A DNA stretch of 5,229 bases, from contig CAKAQU010000113.1 of assembly GCA_916720335.1 (NCBI GenBank), positions 1-5,229 on the forward strand, in the 5' to 3' direction. The DNA comes from an uncultured Moraxella sp. (GTDB lineage Bacteria > Pseudomonadota > Gammaproteobacteria > Pseudomonadales > Moraxellaceae). The first letter of the stretch is position 1. Each line of letters begins with the position of its first letter. Shown piece after piece: positions 1-5,229 of this stretch. The notes beneath the pieces were generated by a model. That model had not been told where the DNA came from. It saw only the letters and a program-made list of their open reading frames with translations, and made no database searches. The translations under genes and the position numbers were made by a program.

Positions 1-1
1 C

Positions 2-586
2 GAGATTGTCAAGGCTTTTCGTCAAAAGTTTAATAAAGTCAATCTGATTTTACAGCAAGCTGACCCTGAAACCATTGCTCAAATGGTAATTCGTGGACAA
101 GCAGACATTGGCATTGCTACTGAATCTTTGCTTAATAATGCGGTTTTGCGTTGCCATCGCTATTATGACTGGTCACATGTAGTAATTGTTCCTAAAAATC
201 ATGAATTGGCGGCCTTAGCAGGTGTGATTGATGGTGTTGACTTACCAACACTTGCCAGCTACCCTTTGGTAACCTATCATGGCGGATTTACTGGTCGAGG
301 TAGTATTGATAGAGTGTTTGGTAAAGCCGGTTTAACACCTGATGTGGTATTGGCGGCACTTGATTCAGACGTGATTAGCACTTATGTTTCAGCAGGTCTT
401 GGTGTGGGTATTGTAGCCCAAATGGCATATGAACCAATTCATTATCCTGATTTGGTTGCCATTCCTATTACTCACTTTGGACGATTTACCAGCTGGATTG
501 CTGTGCGTGATGATAGCGATATTCGAAAATTTGGTCATGAATTTATTAAATTATGCCAAAACCAATTTCGTCAAATTAAATCATAA
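2..586 (+). CDS. cysB: CysB/Cbl-type LysR transcriptional regulator, 3' part (5' end outside window)
   Basis: The reading frame is open from the window edge and ends at TAA 584-586, giving 194 residues. It aligns along its length with the effector-binding domain of E. coli CysB as I recall it. Matching stretches are GQADIGIATESL (CysB GNADFAIATEAL), YPLVTY followed by GGFTGR near 287-298, AGLTP, and DSDVISTYVSAGLGVGIVA. The Thr in FTGR corresponds to an inducer/anion-contacting position in CysB. CysB family members activate sulfate assimilation and cysteine genes in response to N-acetylserine; Cbl is the close paralogue for sulfonate use. The helix-turn-helix and roughly the first 110 residues lie upstream of the window, so the start cannot be given and CysB versus Cbl cannot be settled. 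The C-terminus stops about 20-25 residues before the E. coli CysB end. An internal ATG at 83 is not a real start, because homology continues upstream of it. Confidence 0.88.
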   Translation, partial: EIVKAFRQKFNKVNLILQQADPETIAQMVIRGQADIGIATESLLNNAVLRCHRYYDWSHVVIVPKNHELAALAGVIDGVDLPTLASYPLVTYHGGFTGRGSIDRVFGKAGLTPDVVLAALDSDVISTYVSAGLGVGIVAQMAYEPIHYPDLVAIPITHFGRFTSWIAVRDDSDIRKFGHEFIKLCQNQFRQIKS

Positions 587-626
587 TCTTTATTTTTTTA
601 TCCCGATTTTATTCTAAAATTTTCCC

Positions 627-664
627 AAAAACACGCCTATTTGTAGTATGATAAGCGTGTTTTT
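627..664 (+). terminator. Probable rho-independent terminator after the cysB-like gene
   Basis: A perfect 10-bp inverted repeat pairs AAAAACACGC (627-636) with GCGTGTTTTT (655-664) around an 18-nt loop. The 3' arm ends in five T and is followed by a T/A-rich stretch, as expected for intrinsic termination. It lies 40 nt after the stop of the regulator and 43 nt before the ubiE start, so it should separate the two units. The A-arm/T-arm layout would also work on the - strand, but no - strand gene ends here. The loop is longer than typical, which lowers confidence a little. Confidence 0.7.
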
Positions 665-692
665 ATATTTTATATTTTTATATCTGATATGT

Positions 693-701
693 AAAAAAAG
701 G
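693..701 (+). promoter_or_regulatory. Ribosome binding site that decides the ubiE start
   Basis: A purine run ending in AAAGG sits 6 nt before ATG 708. This favours ATG 708 over the in-frame ATG at 648. The latter lies inside the loop of the terminator-like hairpin and would add 20 mostly hydrophobic residues that are not found in the UbiE family. Confidence 0.7.
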
Positions 702-707
702 TATTTT

Positions 708-1610
708 ATGACGAACCAAACTTCAAACAATAATTCTGACAACAATAAAGAATTTCACAACCCCAATATTTTACCCACAGGAACCCCCCAAGGGCAAGCC
801 AAGGGACAAGTCCCACAAGGTGAGAGTGCCGACCCATCAACAAATCAAACGAATACTGATGAAACCACCCATTTTGGCTATCAAACGGTTAAAAAAGCTG
901 ATAAACAAGCCAAAGTTGCTGCAGTATTTACATCGGTTGCCAAAAAATACGATATTATGAATGATTTGATGAGTTTTGGCATTCACAGACTTTGGAAGCG
1001 CTTTGCCATCAATATGTCTGGAGTTAGTACAGGACAACATGTTTTGGATATTGCAGGCGGGACAGGCGACCTTGCCAAAGTATTTAGCAAAGAAGTTGGA
1101 CGCACTGGACGAGTTGTATTGTCTGATATTAATGAAGCCATGTTGGAAGTGGGACGTGAGCGCCTAATTAATGCTGGTTGTAATAATGTGGATTTTATCC
1201 TTGCCAATGCTGAAACTTTAGAACCATTTGCAGACAATTCTTTTGATTTGGTTACCATCAGTTTTGGATTGCGTAATGTTACTGATAAAGACAAAGCATT
1301 AGAAGCCATGTTTCGGGTATTAAAACCAGGCGGTCGCTTGTTAATTTTAGAATTTTCTAAACCCGTATTTGAGCCGCTATCCAAAGCCTATGACCTTTAT
1401 TCATTCACCGCTTTACCACTGATGGGAAAAATTGTTGCAAACGATGCGGACAGTTATCAATATCTTGCTGAAAGCATCCGTATGCATCCTGACCAAACCA
1501 CATTAAAGCAAATGATGGAAACAGCTGGATTTACCAATTGTGATTATCATAATTTAACAGGAGGCATTGTTGCGGTTCATCGCGGTTTTAAACCTTATGT
1601 AAAATCTTGA
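708..1610 (+). CDS. ubiE: UbiE: ubiquinone/menaquinone C-methyltransferase
   Basis: UbiE is an S-adenosylmethionine-dependent class I methyltransferase. It C-methylates the benzoquinol ring in ubiquinone synthesis (DDMQH2 to DMQH2) and, where menaquinone is made, demethylmenaquinol. The 300-residue product shows both UbiE signatures: YDIMNDLMSFGIHRLW at residues 81-96 and RVLKPGGRLLILEFS at 203-217. SAM motif I is VLDIAGGTGDL at 112-122, with acidic D140 closing the next strand. NVTDKDKAL (190-198) and ANDADSYQYLAESIRMHPDQ (244-263) are near-identical to E. coli UbiE. The protein is about 50 residues longer than E. coli UbiE (251). The excess is a polar N-terminal segment (about residues 1-50, rich in Asn, Gln, Thr, Pro and Gly) before the family's usual ETTHFG start (residues 52-57). 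No internal Met offers a shorter start. It is followed 1 nt later by ubiJ and then by ubiB, the E. coli gene order. Confidence 0.96.
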   Translation: MTNQTSNNNSDNNKEFHNPNILPTGTPQGQAKGQVPQGESADPSTNQTNTDETTHFGYQTVKKADKQAKVAAVFTSVAKKYDIMNDLMSFGIHRLWKRFAINMSGVSTGQHVLDIAGGTGDLAKVFSKEVGRTGRVVLSDINEAMLEVGRERLINAGCNNVDFILANAETLEPFADNSFDLVTISFGLRNVTDKDKALEAMFRVLKPGGRLLILEFSKPVFEPLSKAYDLYSFTALPLMGKIVANDADSYQYLAESIRMHPDQTTLKQMMETAGFTNCDYHNLTGGIVAVHRGFKPYVKS

Positions 1611-1611
1611 T

Positions 1612-2073
1612 ATGTTGATTACACTGATTTTACTAGGTGCAGAACGTCTTATTAATGCACTTCTTGCCAAAGATTTGATTGATAATCACCATCATTTGGC
1701 ATTGATTGATAAGACGATTCGCATCAGTTTAGGTATGCCTGAAATTACCCTAGATGTGCGCTTTTGTGAACAATCTGTGCGTTTTTTGCCTGTTTATGAG
1801 CCTATTTTTGAACAAACAACCAACGATTTTATGGTTTTTCCAGATTGTATTGTAAGTTTTGCTAACGGCAAAGATTTGTTACAACTGCTAAAAAATCCTT
1901 ATCAAATGGTCAATCTCAGTGGTGATGATGTTGTCTGGCAGCATATGCAAGCATTAATTGCCGATGCTATACCTATTTTAACCACACAAAATCAGACGTT
2001 TTGGCAATCATTTGGAGCTTTTGGTGAATGGATAAAATCGGTTTATTTTGACAAATTATCTAAAATTCGCTAA
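1612..2073 (+). CDS. ubiJ: UbiJ-like SCP2-domain accessory factor of ubiquinone biosynthesis (short form)
   Basis: The product has 153 residues. Assignment rests mainly on its position between ubiE and ubiB, plus weak similarity to E. coli UbiJ: GAERLINALL at residues 9-18 resembles the UbiJ start GIESLLNTFL. It is followed by an alternating strand/helix region of SCP2 type up to about residue 115. UbiJ binds lipid through its SCP2 domain and helps organise the soluble Ubi complex with UbiK; ubiK is not in this window. E. coli UbiJ is about 201 residues. The C-terminal part that is helical/coiled coil there is reduced here to a short end with aromatic residues (about 120-153). ATG 1612 begins 1 nt after the ubiE TGA. 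No good Shine-Dalgarno precedes it, so translation is probably coupled to ubiE. An SCP2 protein of another role is possible but unlikely in this context. Confidence 0.8.
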   Translation: MLITLILLGAERLINALLAKDLIDNHHHLALIDKTIRISLGMPEITLDVRFCEQSVRFLPVYEPIFEQTTNDFMVFPDCIVSFANGKDLLQLLKNPYQMVNLSGDDVVWQHMQALIADAIPILTTQNQTFWQSFGAFGEWIKSVYFDKLSKIR

Positions 2074-2124
2074 TGAACCAGCCAGTCTAAGCAATAAAAT
2101 CCTAACCGTAAACTGATATTTTAT

Positions 2125-3756
2125 ATGCTAATTTCCCATCGTCGCCGTTTATTTCATTTGTATCGTATTGCTGCTAAGCATCGTTTGGACACTCATTTTT
2201 CAGACGTTGCTGAACTTGCGCCAATCGCACGATTAATCAGAAGTCATCCTGCTAGCTTTGGTAAGAAACACAATCCTTTGGGTGTAAAACTTGCCCTAGA
2301 AGAGATGGGAACACTGTTTTTAAAGCTGGGTCAATTACTATCAACCCGTTCAGATTTGTTGCCACCCAAAATCATTGAACAATTGTCGCTTTTGCAAGAC
2401 AAAGTTGCCCCTTTTGATGTTGCCATCGCCAAAGCTCAAATTGCCAATCAAACAACAGGATTAGGGCAAACCACCAAACAATTGTTTGAAAGATTTGATG
2501 AAGTACCACTAGCAGCTGCCAGCATTGCTCAGGTGCATACTGCGCGATTTTTTGATGGGCGTGAAGTGGTGGTTAAAGTTGTGCGCCCCAATCTCAAGGC
2601 GGGAATTATTGCCGACTTTGAGCTTTTAAGAGAACTTGCTAGCTGGGTTTCGGCGCGACTTGAGGCAGCTCGTGCTATTCATCTAATTGATATTGTTGAA
2701 GATTATCGACAAATCATGCTCAATGAGCTGGATTTAACACTAGAAGCCGCCAATGCCACCAAAATGCGGCAAAACTTTTTAGATTCAAAGCTGATTTATG
2801 TGCCTGAAGTTTATCTATCAAGCAAATCGGTCATGGTTTCTGAACGCATTAGTGGCATTCCCATTTCCCAAACGCACGTATTTGATAAATTAGGATATGA
2901 CCGTGCAGTGCTTGCTAAAAATGGTTTAACTATCTTTTTCACCCAAGTATTTCGAGATAATTTTTTTCATGCTGATATGCACCCTGGTAATATTTTTGTA
3001 GAAACATTACCCAATGGTGCGCCGGTAGAAAACCCACGTTATTTAGGGCTTGATTGTGCGATTATGGGCGCACTCTCTAAAGATGACCAATTAATTGTTG
3101 CGCGTATGCTACTATCGGTGATGAATGGTAATTACTCAATACTGGTGGATATTATTGCAGCAGCAGGCTGGATTCCACCATCAACTGACAAGCACGCTTT
3201 AATTCATGATATGGCGCGTACGGTCAGTCCCATGGTATCAAAACCAATGAGTGAACTGGATTTTGCAGGAATTTTATTTGAAATTTTAAATATTGCACGC
3301 CGTCACCATATGAGCATTCCACCACAATTAATGCTCTTATTAAAAACACTGGTTCATGTGGAAGGTTTAGGGCGTGAATTGTATCCAGAATTGGATATTT
3401 GGTCTCTTGCCAAACCAATTTTGACCGCTTGGGTCAAACAGCAGCTAGACCCCATCAAAAATATGAATGACATCAAAGATAAATTACCCGAACTATTAAT
3501 CGCCACCGCCGAAATGCCCAAACTTTTTAATCAGGGCATGCAATCAATGGCGACGTTAGGTGCCAGTCAGGACAATCTTTTACGTGAAATACAAGCCTTG
3601 CGAGCTGATTTTTTAAACAATAAGCGTCACGATTGGATAGCAGCTTCTGGTTTTTTAACGTGCATTGCTCTTGGTCTAACGGTATCAACATGGTGGGCAA
3701 GTTTGTTATTTTATTTAATTGGACTGACTTTTATCATATGGCGAGTGCTTAGATAA
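2125..3756 (+). CDS. ubiB: UbiB: ADCK-family atypical kinase/ATPase required for ubiquinone synthesis
   Basis: UbiB belongs to the ABC1/ADCK/UbiB protein-kinase-like family, whose members have ATPase activity and support ubiquinone (coenzyme Q) biosynthesis at the inner membrane. The 543-residue length matches E. coli UbiB (546). Family features in order are KxGQ (K67-Q70), LLSTRSDLLPP (71-81), the Ala-rich loop replacing the P-loop (LAAASIAQVH, 129-138), and the VVVKVVRP lysine K151. After these come the ExD motif (E201, D203), the catalytic-loop equivalent HADMHPGN (282-289), and the DFG-equivalent Asp in GLDCAIMG (D310). Two hydrophobic segments at about 505-521 and 524-541 form the C-terminal membrane anchor. 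The start at 2125 aligns residue for residue with E. coli UbiB (MLISHRRRLF against MTPGEVRRLY), and an in-frame stop lies at 2095-2097. No clear Shine-Dalgarno is seen in the 51-bp gap after ubiJ. It is likely cotranscribed with ubiE and ubiJ. Confidence 0.97.
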   Translation: MLISHRRRLFHLYRIAAKHRLDTHFSDVAELAPIARLIRSHPASFGKKHNPLGVKLALEEMGTLFLKLGQLLSTRSDLLPPKIIEQLSLLQDKVAPFDVAIAKAQIANQTTGLGQTTKQLFERFDEVPLAAASIAQVHTARFFDGREVVVKVVRPNLKAGIIADFELLRELASWVSARLEAARAIHLIDIVEDYRQIMLNELDLTLEAANATKMRQNFLDSKLIYVPEVYLSSKSVMVSERISGIPISQTHVFDKLGYDRAVLAKNGLTIFFTQVFRDNFFHADMHPGNIFVETLPNGAPVENPRYLGLDCAIMGALSKDDQLIVARMLLSVMNGNYSILVDIIAAAGWIPPSTDKHALIHDMARTVSPMVSKPMSELDFAGILFEILNIARRHHMSIPPQLMLLLKTLVHVEGLGRELYPELDIWSLAKPILTAWVKQQLDPIKNMNDIKDKLPELLIATAEMPKLFNQGMQSMATLGASQDNLLREIQALRADFLNNKRHDWIAASGFLTCIALGLTVSTWWASLLFYLIGLTFIIWRVLR

Positions 3757-3813
3757 GCCCAAAATCAATATTTGAGGTATTTTAACCCAGCAAATCAGAC
3801 ACGCCAATATTTT

Positions 3814-3845
3814 TAAACTATAGGCAAATTAAACTATAGGCAAAA
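3814..3845. repeat. Two-copy 16-bp tandem direct repeat
   Basis: TAAACTATAGGCAAAT (3814-3829) is followed directly by TAAACTATAGGCAAAA (3830-3845). The copies are identical over 15 of 16 bases. They lie in the 157-bp gap (3757-3913) between the convergent ubiB and yeaC-like genes. The rest of that gap is AT-rich with no reading frame I can support. Slippage duplication is the simplest explanation; a binding-site pair is possible but unsupported. Confidence 0.85.
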
Positions 3846-3868
3846 TCAAACGTTTTAACCACTTAGCC

Positions 3869-3904
3869 AACTAATCACAAAGCAAAATTGATGTTAGTTT
3901 TTTT
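3869..3904 (+). terminator. Possible weak terminator after ubiB
   Basis: AACTAA (3869-3874) can pair with TTAGTT (3894-3899). TCA (3875-3877) can extend the stem with TGA (3889-3891) across a 2-nt bulge. Seven T (3898-3904) follow. The stem is AT-rich and so not very stable. Position and T-run suit the end of the ubiE-ubiJ-ubiB unit. On the - strand there is no matching T-run, so it would not terminate the opposing genes. Confidence 0.4.
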
Positions 3905-3913
3905 AATACAATC

Positions 3914-4201
3914 TTATTTAAAATTTACAGGTCGTTCAAGATTGGGGTAGTGATGCTGATGCTCTATATCACATTCTTCACCAACAATGTTGCCTTTATC
4001 ATCAACAGGTTTGGAGATATAACCTGTACGTTCATGGACAGGCAAATATTCATGCTCCCAAATCATTACTGCCTGCATGCACGTTTCGCGTTGTTCAGTG
4101 GTAAGTTTTTCGCCATTTTCCCATTTCCCAATTTCAATTGCCGTACGGAATTTAGCAATAATTTCAGGGTTTAAACTGTTTAAAATATCGTGTTTATTCA
4201 T
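3914..4201 (-). CDS. DUF1315/YeaC-family small protein, function unknown
   Basis: The product has 95 residues. It resembles E. coli YeaC (about 90 residues, DUF1315) in its N-terminal half: NPEIIAKFRTAIEIGKW (residues 11-27), then NGEKLTTEQRETCMQAVMIW (29-48). YeaC has the corresponding ELGKWPDG and LTxxQ...C...VMLW pattern. No function is established for the family. The second half differs from what I recall of YeaC: an acidic segment leads into C77 and H81-x-H83-H84, which could bind a metal, though this is inference only. There is no signal peptide or membrane segment, so it is probably cytoplasmic. A strong Shine-Dalgarno fixes the start. It lies 30 bp after pgeF on the same strand and is likely the last gene of a rluD-pgeF-yeaC unit, converging on ubiB. 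Confidence 0.85.
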   Translation of the reverse strand: MNKHDILNSLNPEIIAKFRTAIEIGKWENGEKLTTEQRETCMQAVMIWEHEYLPVHERTGYISKPVDDKGNIVGEECDIEHQHHYPNLERPVNFK

Positions 4202-4207
4202 AAAGTT

Positions 4208-4212
4208 TCCTT
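4208..4212 (-). promoter_or_regulatory. Ribosome binding site of the yeaC-like gene
   Basis: On the - strand a run of A leads into AAGGA, 6 nt before the ATG at 4201-4199. This is a good Shine-Dalgarno and supports the chosen start. Confidence 0.7.
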
Positions 4213-4231
4213 TTTTTAATCAATAACCAAA

Positions 4232-5032
4232 TTAATAACGAACAATTACCGTTGCCATGCGCCCTGTTGCAATTTTTTTTGCATGAGTTTGGGCGCGGTA
4301 GGAATATAAATCAGTTTTATCGTAACTGCAAGCAATTTTATCTGATAAACATTCAATTGATAAAAACGCCAGCTGTAAATGAGTTAATTTGACAATATCA
4401 ATATAGCATTTTTCTGTATTTTGCTTTTGAATAATCGCTGAATATAGTGCATCATAATTTAAATCAACCAATTGATTTTCAATAACTTTTTTAACAATTC
4501 TATCAGCCAGTGCTAAATCAATTTCGTAATTTTGCTTACTGATACATGCTCCTATCACTGCTTTTTTTTGACCATGCAATTTTATAGCAGTTTTTTTAAT
4601 AATGCCATTTGTCAGACCCTGCCAGCCCGCATGAATGCAAGCAATACCATCTTTATCATCAAATATTGCAATTGGCACACAATCGGCAGTCATGATTGCA
4701 AGAGCCTGATATTTTTGATAACTAACCAAAGCGTCAGCATCTTGATTGCTGGTAAAAAAATCACTCTTTGTATCTAAGACACGATTACCATGAACCTGAT
4801 TTAGCCAAAAAATGGATTGGGTTTTTTGATGCGTTAGTTGTCTTAAACTGCTTAATAAATCCGCGCGATTTTTTAATACACATTCAGGTTTGTCGCCAAC
4901 ATGAAGTCCTAAATTAAACTGCCCATACAAATCATCTTGAGCAAATTTATTAAACACACCTGCACCTGTCTGAACAATCAAAATATGTGAATTTTGATAT
5001 AAAATTTTTATTCCATTTTGTAAATTATTCAT
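4232..5032 (-). CDS. pgeF: PgeF (YfiH): peptidoglycan editing factor, multicopper polyphenol oxidase-fold family
   Basis: The product has 266 residues, a little longer than E. coli YfiH (243). Family motifs appear in order: FNLGLHVGD (39-47), LNQVHG (77-82), DADALVS (98-104), AIMTADCVP (112-120), HAGW plus GLTNG (134-143), and a C-terminal SYDKTDLYSYR (236-246) with TGRMATVIV (256-264). The putative metal/catalytic triad is H81, C118 and H134, all present. E. coli PgeF is reported to prevent misincorporation of L-Ser for L-Ala in peptidoglycan stem peptides. Other members were described as laccase-like or as purine-nucleoside-active enzymes, so the exact reaction is not certain. Deviations from the E. 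coli form are Gln137 where AGWRG has Arg, and GACISKQNYEID (161-172) in place of the GPAIGP...FEVG stretch. The start is supported by AAGGA 5 nt upstream. It follows rluD by 23 bp, a common arrangement in Gammaproteobacteria. Confidence 0.93.
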   Translation of the reverse strand: MNNLQNGIKILYQNSHILIVQTGAGVFNKFAQDDLYGQFNLGLHVGDKPECVLKNRADLLSSLRQLTHQKTQSIFWLNQVHGNRVLDTKSDFFTSNQDADALVSYQKYQALAIMTADCVPIAIFDDKDGIACIHAGWQGLTNGIIKKTAIKLHGQKKAVIGACISKQNYEIDLALADRIVKKVIENQLVDLNYDALYSAIIQKQNTEKCYIDIVKLTHLQLAFLSIECLSDKIACSYDKTDLYSYRAQTHAKKIATGRMATVIVRY

Positions 5033-5037
5033 AAAAA

Positions 5038-5042
5038 TCCTT
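5038..5042 (-). promoter_or_regulatory. Ribosome binding site of pgeF
   Basis: On the - strand AAGGA is followed by five T and then the ATG at 5032-5030. It lies in the 23-bp gap after the rluD stop and supports separate initiation of pgeF within a shared transcript. Confidence 0.65.
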
Positions 5043-5055
5043 AAATAACCAGCAG

Positions 5056-5229
5056 TTACATTTCTTGCAATTGATGAATTAGAATCTTGATATCATCAGG
5101 CAAGGGTGCGTGAAACGTTACTTGTTGTTGTGTTTTTGGGTGAATAAATCCTAAGGTGTGAGCATGCAAGGCTTGCCGAGGAAAATTTTGTAATACTGCA
5201 CGAATGTCTAAAGGTATTTTACCTTTTAG
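5056..5229 (-). CDS. rluD: RluD: 23S rRNA pseudouridine synthase, C-terminal fragment (5' part outside window)
   Basis: Reading leftward from the window edge, 57 codons end at TAA (5058-5056). The fragment contains FPRQALHAHTLGFIHPKT and FHAPLPDDIKILI. These match the C-terminal end of RluA/RluD-family pseudouridine synthases: E. coli RluD has FDRQALHA, then a P at the HP turn, then WHAPIPQDM. The catalytic Asp domain and the N-terminal S4 domain lie outside the window. RluD modifies U1911, U1915 and U1917 in helix 69 of 23S rRNA in E. coli. RluD rather than RluA/RluC is chosen because pgeF follows directly, the usual neighbour of rluD. The fragment is too short to exclude another RluA-family member on sequence alone. 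Confidence 0.85.
   Translation of the reverse strand, partial: LKGKIPLDIRAVLQNFPRQALHAHTLGFIHPKTQQQVTFHAPLPDDIKILIHQLQEM

Noticed and set aside
592..620. -10-like TAAAAT (615-620) as a ubiE promoter
   Set aside because: No -35-like hexamer lies at suitable spacing, and such AT-rich matches are expected by chance. It also lies upstream of the terminator.
648..707. In-frame upstream start of ubiE at ATG 648
   Set aside because: It lies in the loop of the terminator hairpin, has no Shine-Dalgarno, and adds 20 hydrophobic residues foreign to UbiE. ATG 708 has AAAGG at good spacing.
983..1384. 133-codon - strand reading frame opposite ubiE
   Set aside because: It is a shadow of the strongly conserved ubiE coding sequence, with no family resemblance and no ribosome binding site of note.
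2073..2090. Five-codon ORF (MNQPV) overlapping the ubiJ stop as TAATG
   Set aside because: It is too short and has no Shine-Dalgarno. It may be chance; translational coupling to ubiB 34 nt further on is not supported.
3848..3855. Short palindrome AAACGTTT in the convergent gap
   Set aside because: Eight bases of AT-rich palindrome are expected by chance; there is no T-run or partner site.
3950..4174. 74-codon + strand frame opposite the yeaC-like gene
   Set aside because: It is antisense to a gene with family resemblance and a strong Shine-Dalgarno, and its product is unrecognisable.
4532..4777. 81-codon + strand frame opposite pgeF
   Set aside because: It is a shadow of pgeF, whose conserved catalytic motifs fall in this stretch on the other strand.

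Overview
The window looks like ordinary core chromosome from an AT-rich gammaproteobacterium. The best guess is Moraxellaceae (Moraxella- or Psychrobacter-like). That guess rests on protein resemblance recalled from memory and on base composition, not on a search. Five complete and two partial genes are visible, with short intergenic gaps and no sign of a mobile element, tRNA, rRNA or CRISPR.

Left part, + strand. The window opens inside the 3' part of a CysB/Cbl-type LysR regulator (2-586). A perfect 10-bp inverted repeat ending in a T-run (627-664) separates it from the next gene. Three ubiquinone-biosynthesis genes then follow in the same order as in E. coli. They are ubiE (C-methyltransferase, real start at 708), ubiJ (short SCP2-type accessory factor, starting 1 nt after the ubiE stop) and ubiB (ADCK/UbiB atypical kinase/ATPase with a C-terminal membrane anchor). 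UbiE methylates the ring of the prenylated precursor. UbiJ is a lipid-binding scaffold of the Ubi complex, and UbiB is needed for ubiquinone production and probably for lipid handling. Together they serve the respiratory quinone supply.

Middle, 3757-3913. This is a 157-bp convergent intergenic region. It holds a two-copy 16-bp tandem repeat and a weak terminator-like hairpin for the + strand genes.

Right part, - strand. Three genes read leftward with 23- and 30-bp gaps: rluD (only its last 57 codons are present), pgeF (YfiH-family, multicopper-polyphenol-oxidase fold) and a small DUF1315/YeaC-family gene. They probably form one transcription unit. RluD makes pseudouridines in 23S rRNA, PgeF is linked to peptidoglycan precursor proofreading, and the YeaC-like protein has no known function.

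I found no previously undescribed system. The points most worth a second look are the short UbiJ, the polar N-terminal extension of UbiE, the Cys/His-rich tail of the YeaC-like protein, and the tandem repeat behind ubiB.
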